A stretch of 64,000 nt of DNA from Sphingomonas sp. Root720. GTDB lineage: Bacteria; Pseudomonadota; Alphaproteobacteria; Sphingomonadales; Sphingomonadaceae. A program made the position numbers and the translations under genes. The stretch covers positions 537,195 through 601,194 of the forward strand of contig NZ_LMID01000010.1 in the NCBI RefSeq assembly GCF_001428605.1, read 5' to 3'. Below the pieces are notes generated by a model that saw only the letters and a program-made list of their open reading frames with translations, searched no databases and had not been told where the DNA came from. This document shows positions 43,757 through 51,610 of the stretch, piece after piece (the stretch's first letter is position 1; the number at the start of each line of letters is the position of its first letter).

Positions 43757-44656
43757 TCACTCGGCGTCGCGCAGCGCGTCGGCGAGCAGCTTGAACTCCT
43801 TCTCGCGCGGCGAGCCCCGACGCCAGGCGAGCGCGATGCGCCGCGCGGGATGGTCGGCGGTCAGCGGCCTGGCGACGACATGGGTGTTCTCGAGGATGCC
43901 GGCATCGATCGCCATTTTCGGCAGCAGGGTGACGCCCAGGCCGTTGTCGACCATCTGCACCAGCGTGTGGAGCGAGGTGCCGAGCATCGCCGCCTCGGCG
44001 CGCAGTTCCGGCCGGTTGCAGGCCGCCAGCGCATGATCCTTCAGGCAGTGGCCGTCCTCGAGCAGCAGCAGCCGGCTCTCGTCGATGTCGTCGGCGAGGA
44101 TGCCCGCCGCCGGCCCTTCCATCTCGCCTTCGGGGAAGGCGACGAACAGCCGGTCGAGGAACAGGTCGACCGATTCGATGTCGCCGCAATGATAGGGCAG
44201 CGCCAGCAGGACGCAGTCGAGATGGCCGCGATGGAGCGAGTCGCAGGCCGCCCCGGTCGTCTCCTCGCGCAGGTAGAGCTTGAGATCGGGCCAGGCGGCG
44301 CGGAGCTTCGGCAGGATGCGCGGCAGCAGGAAGGGTGCGATCGTCGGGATCACGCCCATGCGCAGGTCGCCCGACAGCGGCTTGCCCGCCGCGCGCGCCA
44401 GGTCGCCCAGCTCCTCGGCCTCGCGCAGCACCCGCTGCGCCTTTTCGGCGATGCGCAGGCCGAGCGGGGTGAAGCGCACGACGCGGCGGGTCCGCTCCAC
44501 CAGGGTGATGCCGATCAGCGATTCGAGCTCGCGCAGCCCCGCCGACAAGGTCGACTGGGTGACGAAGCACGCATCGGCGGCGCGACCGAAATGACCGTGA
44601 TCCTTCAGCGCGACGAGATATTGCAATTGCTTCAGAGTCGGCAGGTAGGTGGCCAT
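43757..44656 (-). CDS. oxyR: peroxide-sensing LysR-type activator OxyR
   Basis: Product of 299 residues. The N-terminal LysR helix-turn-helix is LKQLQYLVALKDHGHFGRAA near 8-27, then DACFVTQSTLSAGLRELES. In the effector domain DGHCLKDHALAAC has the two redox Cys in the same spacing as OxyR Cys199/Cys208. Oxidation by peroxide forms the disulfide and activates target genes. It is divergent from ahpC, the usual OxyR target, across 110 bp. Confidence 0.92.
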   Translation of the reverse strand: MATYLPTLKQLQYLVALKDHGHFGRAADACFVTQSTLSAGLRELESLIGITLVERTRRVVRFTPLGLRIAEKAQRVLREAEELGDLARAAGKPLSGDLRMGVIPTIAPFLLPRILPKLRAAWPDLKLYLREETTGAACDSLHRGHLDCVLLALPYHCGDIESVDLFLDRLFVAFPEGEMEGPAAGILADDIDESRLLLLEDGHCLKDHALAACNRPELRAEAAMLGTSLHTLVQMVDNGLGVTLLPKMAIDAGILENTHVVARPLTADHPARRIALAWRRGSPREKEFKLLADALRDAE

Positions 44657-44674
44657 TCATCGCCTCATTCGATC

Positions 44675-44695
44675 ATTGGTGGCGAAATAATCAAT
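44675..44695. promoter_or_regulatory. candidate OxyR site in the oxyR-ahpC region
   Basis: ATTG-N13-CAAT inverted repeat at 44675-44695, 19 bp before oxyR, with the dimension of a LysR-type half-operator. The sequence GATCATTG occurs twice in this region (44671 and 44735), about 64 bp apart. Confidence 0.4.
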
Positions 44696-44766
44696 TTGAA
44701 CACTCAGGTCCAGCCTGCGAAGAGGGAGGCTCCGGATCATTGATAACCCAAAAAAGGAGATCTCCT

Positions 44767-45312
44767 GTGGCACTTACCGTTGGTGACAAATTCCCGTCCT
44801 TCGTCCTGCCCGTCCAGCAGGGCGTTGCCGCGCTTCCCGCCGGCGAGACCATCGACACCGGCGATACCGGTGGCAAGTGGAAGGTCGTCTTCTTCTGGCC
44901 GAAGGACTTCACCTTCATCTGCCCGACCGAGATCATCGGCTATGGCGAGCTGCAGAAGGACTTCGCCGATCGCGACGCCGAGCTGATCGGCGCGTCGACC
45001 GACACCGATTTCGTCCACTTCGCCTGGCGCAAGTCGGACGAGCGCCTCGCGAACTGCGACTTCCCCTGGATCGCGGACAACCAGAAGAAGCTGGCCGATG
45101 CGCTGGGCATCGTCGACCGGGATGCGGGCGTCGCCTATCGCGCGACCTACATCGTCGATCCGCACAACGTGATCCAGCACGTCACGGTCAACGGCCTCAA
45201 CCAGGGCCGCAACCCGCAGGAAGCGATTCGGGTTCTCGACGCGCTTCAGACCGACGAACTCTGCCCGTGCAACTGGAAGGCCGGCGACGAGGTTCTCAAG
45301 CCCGCTGCCTGA
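44767..45312 (+). CDS. ahpC: peroxiredoxin, AhpC type (GTG start)
   Basis: Product of 181 residues, a 2-Cys peroxiredoxin reducing peroxides. The peroxidatic Cys is in FFWPKDFTFICPTEIIGYGE near 37-56 and the resolving Cys in ELCPCNWKAGDEV near 164. The C-terminus has CPC where classic AhpC has VCPAxW, one more Cys than usual. Start is GTG 44767 with AGGAG eight bases upstream; that site lies in a perfect 12-bp palindrome (44755-44766). AhpD, not AhpF, is the likely reductant. Confidence 0.92.
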   Translation: MALTVGDKFPSFVLPVQQGVAALPAGETIDTGDTGGKWKVVFFWPKDFTFICPTEIIGYGELQKDFADRDAELIGASTDTDFVHFAWRKSDERLANCDFPWIADNQKKLADALGIVDRDAGVAYRATYIVDPHNVIQHVTVNGLNQGRNPQEAIRVLDALQTDELCPCNWKAGDEVLKPAA

Positions 45313-45331
45313 TCCCTTTTTCAGCTAGCCC

Positions 45332-45406
45332 GCCGCGCAGCGTCCCCCCACGTTGCGCGGCAAATGGGGCGCGGAGGACGATGACCGGCCTCCGCGCCCT
45401 TTTTTT
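45332..45406 (+). terminator. double hairpin and U-tract terminator after ahpC
   Basis: A first hairpin GCCGCGCA/TGCGCGGC (45332-45361) is followed by a perfect 11-bp stem GGGCGCGGAGG/CCTCCGCGCCC (45367-45399) and a seven-T run. It is the best intrinsic terminator in the window, ending only 42 nt before the ahpD start. Confidence 0.9.
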
Positions 45407-45448
45407 CCGGCTTCCGCCCCTATCCGTTGATTTCGAGAGGAAGATTCG

Positions 45449-45970
45449 ATGTCGCTCAAGGAATTCGCCGACGCGCTGCCCGATTATGCCAAGGATATCC
45501 GGCTCAACGTCGGCTCGCTGCTCAGCGACCAGACGCTGACCGAACAGCGCAAATATGGCCTGTTGCTCGCCTGCGCCCATGGATCGGGCTACAAGCCGAT
45601 CGTCGACGCGGCCGAGGCCGAGGTCGCCGGCAAGCTGAGCCCCGAGGCGGTCAATGCGGCCCGCGCGGCGGCGGCGGTGATGGCGATGAACAACGTCTAT
45701 TACCGCTTCGTCCACCTCGCCTCGAACAAGGAATATGGGCAGATGCCGGCCAGGCTGCGGATGAACGTGATCGGTTCGCCGGGCATCGAGAAGGACGATT
45801 TCGAGCTGTTCAGCCTCGCCGTCTCGGCGATGAACGGCTGCGGCCTGTGCATAGACAGCCATGAGAAGGTGCTGCGCCAGCACGGCGTCGCCACCGACGT
45901 GATCCAGACCGCCGCCCGGGTCGGCGCGGTCATCAAGGCCGCCGCCACCGTCCACGCGACCGCGGTCTGA
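45449..45970 (+). CDS. ahpD: alkyl hydroperoxide reductase AhpD
   Basis: Product of 173 residues in the CMD fold. The redox centre is MNGCGLCIDSHEKVLRQHGV near 129-148, with the CxxC pair and the nearby His of AhpD. Upstream features MAMNNVYYRFVHLASNKEY near 73 are also typical. In other bacteria AhpD regenerates AhpC using lipoyl carriers. AGAGGAAG precedes the ATG. It lies behind the ahpC terminator, so it depends on read-through or a promoter hidden in that stretch. Confidence 0.93.
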   Translation: MSLKEFADALPDYAKDIRLNVGSLLSDQTLTEQRKYGLLLACAHGSGYKPIVDAAEAEVAGKLSPEAVNAARAAAAVMAMNNVYYRFVHLASNKEYGQMPARLRMNVIGSPGIEKDDFELFSLAVSAMNGCGLCIDSHEKVLRQHGVATDVIQTAARVGAVIKAAATVHATAV

Positions 45971-45975
45971 AACGG

Positions 45976-46004
45976 GATTTCCTCCCCCTTCCGGGGAGGA
46001 AATC
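45976..46004 (+). terminator. hairpin after ahpD
   Basis: A 12-bp perfect stem GATTTCCTCCCC/GGGGAGGAAATC with a five-base loop begins five bases after the ahpD stop. No U tract follows. Confidence 0.6.
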
Positions 46005-46050
46005 GTCCGCCTGACAAGTTCAGCTTATCACGTACCGTTCAGGAACATCT

Positions 46051-46086
46051 TTGCAGGGAGGAACGGCCGGACTATATTGGCCGTTC
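46051..46086 (+). promoter_or_regulatory. cysE promoter with palindrome around the -10
   Basis: TTGCAG (46051-46056), 16 bp, TATATT (46073-46078) forms a good promoter. A perfect inverted repeat GAACGGCC-N10-GGCCGTTC (46061-46086) brackets the -10 hexamer, the geometry of a repressor site or of an initial-transcript hairpin. Confidence 0.6.
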
Positions 46087-46115
46087 CCGATGGAGTGGGC
46101 CCTGAAGGATTTCGG

Positions 46116-46817
46116 ATGTTCGACGGACTGATTTCCTACCTCGACTCGATCAAGGCGCGCGATCCCGCCCCGCGATCCCGATGGGAGGTTCTGCTCTATC
46201 CGGGCGTGCTCGCCCTGGGGCTCCACCGGGTCGCGCACTGGCTGTTCCAGGCCGAACTCTATTTCCTCGCGCGCTTCGTGAACCACTTCTCGCGGATGAT
46301 CACCGCGATCGATATCCATCCCGGCGCGCAGATCGGTCGCAACTTCTTCATCGACCATGGCTTCGTCGTGATCGGCGAAACGGCGGTGATCGGCAACGAC
46401 GTGACGATCTATCAGGGCGCGACCCTGGGGGGCACCAACCCGACCAACGGCGAGGGCGGCAAGCGTCACCCGACGATCGGCGACGGCGCGATCGTCAGCC
46501 TGGGCGCGGCGATCCTGGGGCCGATCACGATCGGCGCCCGCGCGCGCGTCGGCGCCAACGCCGTGGTCACGCGCGACGTCGCCGAGGGCCAGGTGGTCGT
46601 CGGCATCCCGGCCAAGCCGATGCTGGTCGACGCCAGGGAATATCAGAAGGGCTTCGTGCCCTATGGCACGCCGTGCAGCGAGCGCTTCGATCCGCAGACC
46701 CAGCAGCTCGAGATACTGCGCTGCGAGCTCGAGGTGCTGCGCGGCCGCATCGCCAAGCTGATCGACGAACGCGACGCGGCCCGCGCCAAGATCGACGAGG
46801 ACCGCGAACGCGCCTGA
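46116..46817 (+). CDS. cysE: serine O-acetyltransferase
   Basis: Product of 233 residues, a left-handed beta-helix hexapeptide-repeat enzyme that acetylates serine for cysteine synthesis. Diagnostic segments are IDIHPGAQIGRNFFIDHGFV near 65-84, GETAVIGNDVTIYQGATLGG near 88-107 and GKRHPTIGDGAIVSLGAAIL near 116-135. The C-terminal part has an unusual charged helix (EVLRGRIAKLIDERDAARAK). The start at 46116 is preferred over a TTG farther upstream. DUF2794 follows with a 1-bp stop-start overlap. Confidence 0.93.
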   Translation: MFDGLISYLDSIKARDPAPRSRWEVLLYPGVLALGLHRVAHWLFQAELYFLARFVNHFSRMITAIDIHPGAQIGRNFFIDHGFVVIGETAVIGNDVTIYQGATLGGTNPTNGEGGKRHPTIGDGAIVSLGAAILGPITIGARARVGANAVVTRDVAEGQVVVGIPAKPMLVDAREYQKGFVPYGTPCSERFDPQTQQLEILRCELEVLRGRIAKLIDERDAARAKIDEDRERA

Positions 46818-47149
46818 TGGGGACGGTCGCTCCCTTCCCGGGCAAGCCGCTGCAGATCGGCTTCGACCGGATCGAACTCAGCCGCATCCTCGATCTCTAC
46901 GGACGTATGGTCGCCGCCGGGCTCTGGCGCGACTATGCGATCGACCTGGGCCGCGACGCCGCCTGCTTCGCCGCCTTCCGCCGCGCCGCCGAGCGGCCCG
47001 AATACCGGATCGAGAAGCGCCCCGCGCTCCGCAACCGCCAGGGCATGTGGGCCCTGATCGGCGAGGGCGGCTCGGTCCTCAAGCGCGGCCAGGAGCTCGG
47101 GCCGGTGCTGGCCCCGGTCGAGCGCCGGCTGATGAAGCTGGTGGAGTGA
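46817..47149 (+). CDS. DUF2794 family protein
   Basis: Product of 110 residues, cytoplasmic and basic. RIELSRILDLYGRMVAAGLW near 19-38, DAACFAAFRRAAERPEYRIE near 47-66 and MWALIGEGGSVLKRGQELGP near 77-96 match DUF2794, a widespread alphaproteobacterial family of unknown function. The ATG overlaps the cysE stop by one base, so the two genes are coupled. Confidence 0.88.
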   Translation: MGTVAPFPGKPLQIGFDRIELSRILDLYGRMVAAGLWRDYAIDLGRDAACFAAFRRAAERPEYRIEKRPALRNRQGMWALIGEGGSVLKRGQELGPVLAPVERRLMKLVE

Positions 47150-47176
47150 GGCGGCGCCGATCGCGGCCCGATCTCC

Positions 47177-48250
47177 TCAGGCCGGCTGCAGCCGGTCGGT
47201 GACGGGGAGTTTCGCCGCCAGGTCGCCCGGCAGAAGCCCGACGATCCGCCGGCGCGCCGCCGTCCAGAAGGCCGAAAGCAGCAGCAGTGCCGATCCGATG
47301 ATCAGCGCGGTCAGCCCGAAGGACAGGTCGACGACGCCGCTCTGCTTGATCAGGCTCGACAGCGCGAAGAGGACATAGGCCAGCGCCGACACCATCAGCG
47401 CGCGGCGATCTATCGCGAGCGCGATCAGCGCCAGCGCGACATAGGCGAGGATGACCAGTGCCGCCTGGGCGGCCGCCGCCTCGCCGTCCAGGATGCCGAG
47501 CCCCGCGAAGATCGGATGGACCAGCATCGGCGCCGCCAGCAGATGAAGCCAGAAGGCGACATCGGACCGGCGCGTGGTGCGGGTCCGGTCGCTCATGTCC
47601 CACCACATGGCGAGGGCGAAGACGCCGAGACCCGCGAGCAGGACCAGCTTGAGCATATGATCGGCGAGGCTCGGCACCGCGGCGACGGCCAGCGCCAGCA
47701 TCAGGCCGGCCAGCGCCGCCGCGCCGGCCGCGACCGTGATCGGCACATGGAAGCGGCGCCAGTGCAGCCAGACCCCGCCCGCCGACAGGGCGGCGCCGGC
47801 GGCGATGACCAGCGCGAAGGCGCGTTCGTCGCCCGGCGCCGTCTCCGACAGCCCCAGCGCCATCAGCAGCAGCGTCGAGAAGCCGGCGAACAGCCCGCCG
47901 GCGAAGGCGAGCAGCAGGATGATGCTGGGCAGCGCCATGCGGCGTTCGCGCGTGAAATATTCGGCCAGCCCCCAGGCGGCGGCGGCGACCGCGAAACCGA
48001 TGAAGGGCGAAGGCCCATGGTCTGGCGCGAACGGCCGGACGAGATTGCCGACCCAGCCCATCGCCACCAGCATCAGCACCGCCGCGATCGACACGAAGAT
48101 GTCGTTGAAGCCGGTGAGCAGGCGGAAGCTCTCCTCGTCGACCGCCGGCACCGTCCGCTGGGCGGCGACATGGGCGCGAAGGGCCATGGCCGCGTCGGGG
48201 CTGAGCGCCCCGGCCTGCACGGCCGAATCGATGTCGCTCTCGCTATACAT
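47177..48250 (-). CDS. DUF2157 membrane protein
   Basis: Product of 357 residues. The first 45 are cytoplasmic (SESDIDSAVQAGALSPDAAM), followed by ten or more hydrophobic segments such as ISIAAVLMLVAMGWVGNLV-like runs near 55, SIILLLAFAGGLFAGFSTLL near 109, and FGLTALIIGSALLLLSAFWT near 312. This matches DUF2157, predicted membrane proteins of unknown function. A 7-bp palindrome lies 40 bp upstream, over a possible promoter. Confidence 0.78.
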   Translation of the reverse strand: MYSESDIDSAVQAGALSPDAAMALRAHVAAQRTVPAVDEESFRLLTGFNDIFVSIAAVLMLVAMGWVGNLVRPFAPDHGPSPFIGFAVAAAAWGLAEYFTRERRMALPSIILLLAFAGGLFAGFSTLLLMALGLSETAPGDERAFALVIAAGAALSAGGVWLHWRRFHVPITVAAGAAALAGLMLALAVAAVPSLADHMLKLVLLAGLGVFALAMWWDMSDRTRTTRRSDVAFWLHLLAAPMLVHPIFAGLGILDGEAAAAQAALVILAYVALALIALAIDRRALMVSALAYVLFALSSLIKQSGVVDLSFGLTALIIGSALLLLSAFWTAARRRIVGLLPGDLAAKLPVTDRLQPA

Positions 48251-48289
48251 GGGTCTTTCTCCCGACCATCCGCCGGCAGATTAGCAGAA

Positions 48290-48311
48290 CTGTATTATAA
48301 GAACAATACAG
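48290..48311 (-). promoter_or_regulatory. palindrome in the DUF2157 promoter region
   Basis: CTGTATT-N8-AATACAG at 48290-48311. On the minus strand it contains TATTGT and TAATAC, either of which could be the -10 hexamer of the DUF2157 gene. It is a possible operator. Confidence 0.4.
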
Positions 48312-48341
48312 CCTCGATCGCAGCCGGTCAGGCGCAACCGG

Positions 48342-49040
48342 TCAGGCGATGCCTTCGCTGTCGAGCGCATAGCCGGCCGAGCGGACGGTGCGGATCAGGT
48401 CGGGCGAATCGTCGAGGTTGATCGCCTTGCGCAGGCGCCGGATATGGACGTCGACGGTGCGCGGCTCGATGTCGCTGTCACGACCCCAGACCGAGTCGAG
48501 CAGCCGCTCGCGCGAGAAGACGCGGCCGGGATGCTCCAGGAAATGCTTGAGCAGGCGGAACTCGGTCGGCCCCAGGCTGATCGGCGAACCGCCGCGGCGC
48601 ACCCGGTGGCTCGCGGTGTCCATCTCGATATCGGCATAGGCCAGCCGCTCGCCGGCAAGCGCCGGGCGCACGCGGCGCAGCACCGCGCCGACGCGCGCGA
48701 CCAGCTCGCGCGGGCTGAACGGCTTGGTGACATAGTCGTCGGCGCCGGTTTCGAGCCCGCGCACCCGATCCTCTTCCTCGCCGCGCGCGGTGAGCATGAT
48801 GATCGGCACGTTGGCGGTGTCGGGCAGGCGGCGCAGGCGCCGGCAGACCTCGATCCCAGAAACGCCTTCGATCATCCAGTCGAGCAGCACCAGATCGGGC
48901 GGGGTTTCGCGCGCCAGCAGGATCGCCTCCTCGCCGTCGGCGGTACGCTCGACCTCGAAATCCTCACGCTCGAGATGCCAACTGACCAGTTCGGCGAGCG
49001 CCGCATCGTCCTCGACAAGCAGTACCCGGGCACGTGCCAT
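48342..49040 (-). CDS. phoB: phosphate-regulon response regulator PhoB
   Basis: Product of 232 residues. The receiver domain has acidic pocket VLLVEDDAAL, phospho-acceptor Asp in LVLLDWMIEGVSG near 55, the Thr of IIMLTARGEEED and Lys of DYVTKPFSPRE near 107. The OmpR/PhoB winged-helix domain is in the C-terminal half (SLGPTEFRLLKHFLEHPGRV, RTVDVHIRRLRKAINLD). The start is ATG 49040, overlapping the phoU stop by one base; a TTG one codon upstream is an alternative. Confidence 0.94.
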   Translation of the reverse strand: MARARVLLVEDDAALAELVSWHLEREDFEVERTADGEEAILLARETPPDLVLLDWMIEGVSGIEVCRRLRRLPDTANVPIIMLTARGEEEDRVRGLETGADDYVTKPFSPRELVARVGAVLRRVRPALAGERLAYADIEMDTASHRVRRGGSPISLGPTEFRLLKHFLEHPGRVFSRERLLDSVWGRDSDIEPRTVDVHIRRLRKAINLDDSPDLIRTVRSAGYALDSEGIA

Positions 49041-49738
49041 CAAATATCTCCGCTGAGCGGGTCCTCGCCCTTGGCGCGCTCCGCCATCTGGTGGCCAGTC
49101 GCCGCGAAATAGACCATTTCCGCCACGTTGGTCGCATGATCGCCGATCCGCTCGATGTTCTTGGCGATGAACAGCAGGTGCGTCGACGCCGTGATATTGT
49201 GCGGATTTTCCATCATGTAGGTGAGCAGGGTGCGGAACAGGCTGTTGTAGAAATCGTCGACCGCCTTGTCCCGGGCCGCCACCGCCACGGCCGCCTCGGC
49301 ATCGCGCAGCACGAAGGCGTCGAGCACGTTGCGCACCATTTCCGCCGCGATCTTGCCCATCGCGGGCAGCACCGCCATCGCCTCCATGCCGCGCGCTTCC
49401 TGGAGCAGCGCGATACGCTTGGCGATGTTCTTGGCATAGTCGCCCATACGCTCGACCACGCCGGCGATCTTGAGCGCGGCGAGCACTTCGCGAAGATCGT
49501 CGGCCATCGGCGCGCGCAACGCGATCAGGCGAACGACCTGGCGTTCGACCTCGGCCTCGAGCTCGTCGATCTTGCGGTCGCCCTCGACGATGCGCGCGGC
49601 GGACTCGAGGTCCCGATTGACCAGCGCTTCGAGCGCCCCGATGATGGCGGCCTCCGCGCGGCCGCCCATCTCCGAGATCAGCGCCCTGAGCTGGCCGAGG
49701 TCCTCGTCGAATGCCTTGACGGTATGTCCCGATGCCAT
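49040..49738 (-). CDS. phoU: phosphate-signalling complex protein PhoU
   Basis: Product of 232 residues, two three-helix PhoU repeats. Features include FDEDLGQLRALISEMGGRAE near 10-29, VEGDRKIDELEAEVERQVVR near 52-71, GVVERMGDYAKNIAKRIALL near 93-112 and IAKNIERIGDHATNVAEMVY near 192-211; the paired ERxGDxxxN motifs bind metals. It links phosphate transport to PhoR. It lies between phoR (69 bp away) and phoB. Confidence 0.94.
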   Translation of the reverse strand: MASGHTVKAFDEDLGQLRALISEMGGRAEAAIIGALEALVNRDLESAARIVEGDRKIDELEAEVERQVVRLIALRAPMADDLREVLAALKIAGVVERMGDYAKNIAKRIALLQEARGMEAMAVLPAMGKIAAEMVRNVLDAFVLRDAEAAVAVAARDKAVDDFYNSLFRTLLTYMMENPHNITASTHLLFIAKNIERIGDHATNVAEMVYFAATGHQMAERAKGEDPLSGDI

Positions 49739-49807
49739 CGCTTCACTTCCCTTCGGCTCCGGAGGCCGGTGCCGCCTTGGCGCGGCCTATGTGAGCTAGT
49801 TGTTGCA

Positions 49808-51052
49808 CTATGATGACAATGTATCGGGCGACATGGCCGGAAATGTGACAGTCACCGTCGTGCCTTTTCCGACCCGCGAGGCGATATCGAGCACGGCGCG
49901 ATGCCGTTCGGCGATGTGCTTGACGATCGCGAGGCCGAGGCCGGTGCCGCCGATCGAGCGGCTGCGGCCCGCATCGACCCGGTAGAAGCGCTCGGTCAGG
50001 CGCGGCAGATGCTCGGCCGGAATGCCCTCGCCCTCGTCGGCCACCCGCAGGCGAACCTTGCCCTGCTCCGAATCCAGCAGCACCCGGATCGGTGTCCCGG
50101 TCCTGCCATATTTGATCGAGTTGCCGATCAGGTTGTGGAGCAGCTGCGCGATCTGCACCCGATCCGCGCGAACGTCGGGGACGCGGGCGATGGTCAGCTC
50201 GATCCGGTCGCCGTCGTCCCGCAGGCCCGACCGGATCACCCCCACCACCTCCTCGACCACCGGCCCCAGCGACAGCGGGGTCTGCGGCGTCGAGAAGCGG
50301 TCGGCCTCGATCCGCGACAGCGAGATGAGGTCGTCGACGAGCTGCTGCATGCGCTTCGCCTCGCCCATCATGATGCCCAGGAAACGCTGACGGATGGCGG
50401 CATCCTCGGCCCCGCCGCCCTCGCCCAGCGTCTCGATGAAGCCGATGATGGTCGCCAGCGGGGTGCGCAGCTCATGGCTGGCATTGGCGACGAAATCGAC
50501 GCGCATCCGCTCGGCGACCCAGCTGTCGGTGCGGTCGCGCAGGGTGACGAGCTTGGCGCCGCCGGCGATGTGGCGGACGCTCATCACCCAGCGCCGGTCG
50601 GCCTCGCCGATCCCGGCGATCTCGAGCGGCGTCTCGGTGTCGCGGTCGGAGGTGATGAGATCGGCGGCGGCGGGATGGCGCAGCGCCAGCCGGAAGTCGC
50701 CCTGGACGCGTTCCGCCCCGAACAGGCGCCGGGCGGCGTCGTTGGCGGTGACGATCCGCTGCCGTTCGATGATCAGCAGTGCATCGTCGACCGCGTCGAT
50801 CACCTCCTGGGTACGATCGGGCAGGTCTACCACCGGGGCGGGCACCAGCGCGGGCTGCTCGCGCATCGGCGCCGACGAGACCCAGGTGAAGAAGCCGGCG
50901 ATCACCCCGACCACGGCCGCCGCCACCGCCGGCGCGGACAGCAGCCAGGCCGTCGCCGCCACCAGGACGAACGCCAGCGCTGCGCGAACGGCCCTGCCGC
51001 GCTCGTTCACTGCACCGTCCTGGCCGATATCCGGCAGCGGTTCATGCTTCAT
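49808..51052 (-). CDS. phoR: phosphate-regulon sensor histidine kinase PhoR
   Basis: Product of 414 residues. Two close N-terminal membrane segments (AALAFVLVAATAWLLSAPAV and AVVGVIAGFFTWVSS) form a short hairpin anchor. A PAS-like region follows (EVIDAVDDALLIIERQRIVT). The dimerisation-phosphotransfer helix has FVANASHELRTPLATIIGFI near 187-206 and the ATPase has NLIGNSIKYG near 291, VADEGEGIPAEHLPRL near 318 and GGTGLGLAIVKHIAERH. With phoU and phoB it forms an operon that lacks pstSCAB. It is divergent from the HPr-rel-A cassette. Confidence 0.93.
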   Translation of the reverse strand: MKHEPLPDIGQDGAVNERGRAVRAALAFVLVAATAWLLSAPAVAAAVVGVIAGFFTWVSSAPMREQPALVPAPVVDLPDRTQEVIDAVDDALLIIERQRIVTANDAARRLFGAERVQGDFRLALRHPAAADLITSDRDTETPLEIAGIGEADRRWVMSVRHIAGGAKLVTLRDRTDSWVAERMRVDFVANASHELRTPLATIIGFIETLGEGGGAEDAAIRQRFLGIMMGEAKRMQQLVDDLISLSRIEADRFSTPQTPLSLGPVVEEVVGVIRSGLRDDGDRIELTIARVPDVRADRVQIAQLLHNLIGNSIKYGRTGTPIRVLLDSEQGKVRLRVADEGEGIPAEHLPRLTERFYRVDAGRSRSIGGTGLGLAIVKHIAERHRAVLDIASRVGKGTTVTVTFPAMSPDTLSS

Positions 51053-51166
51053 CCATCCCCATTATAACCGAATTGTGAAATCTATCGGACATAAAAGCCA
51101 GCCCGTCATTCGGTCTCGCCTCGATACCCGATTGGCGGTAAGACGATCCGGTAGTGGGGGATGATT

Positions 51167-51589
51167 ATGCGTACCGAGGATCAACAGCCCGACGCCGCTC
51201 CGGCCGAAGTCGACGCGCTGCAGATGCGCCGCGCGATGCTGCGGATCGGCGCGCTGGGCGCTGCCGCCGTGGTGACGGTTCGTCCCGGCATCGCCCAGGC
51301 GGCAACATCCGCGCTGACCTGCCAGATCCCGGTGCCGCAGACCAGCCAGTCGGGCAAGTGGATCAAGAACAACGGCAATGTGGTGAATGCCAACACGGCC
51401 AACAGCTACCCTCCCCCGACGCAGCCGCTGAAGGGCGAGGACGTCAAGAATTCGCTCAAATACGGCACCAGCTATCCGGGCTATAATTCCCAGAAGACCG
51501 ATGCCTACAACAAGTACATCAAGAAGCTGACCATGGGGCAACAGGGCTATACCTGCTATGCGTCGCTGCAGAGCCCGGGCCGCCAATAG
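51167..51589 (+). CDS. small exported protein, candidate substrate of the HPr-rel-A cassette
   Basis: Product of 140 residues. A signal-like segment MRRAMLRIGALGAAAVVTVR near 21-40 ends at a PGIAQA-type cleavage site; the arginine pair suggests possible Tat export. The mature part (about 90 residues) is rich in Gly, Asn, Thr, Tyr and Lys: NNGNVVNANTANSYPPPTQP and YGTSYPGYNSQKTDAYNKYI, with two Cys (LTCQIP and GYTCYASL). I do not recognise a family. It ends 21 bp before the PqqD-like gene. GTGGGGG before the second ATG (51167) supports that start; ATG 51161 is an alternative. Confidence 0.65.
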   Translation: MRTEDQQPDAAPAEVDALQMRRAMLRIGALGAAAVVTVRPGIAQAATSALTCQIPVPQTSQSGKWIKNNGNVVNANTANSYPPPTQPLKGEDVKNSLKYGTSYPGYNSQKTDAYNKYIKKLTMGQQGYTCYASLQSPGRQ

Positions 51590-51610
51590 GTGGCCGGCCA
51601 AGGCTGACCG

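Noticed and set aside
51053-51160. A Pho box in the phoR upstream region
   Set aside because: I looked for paired CTGTCAT-like 7-mers on both strands and found none convincing.
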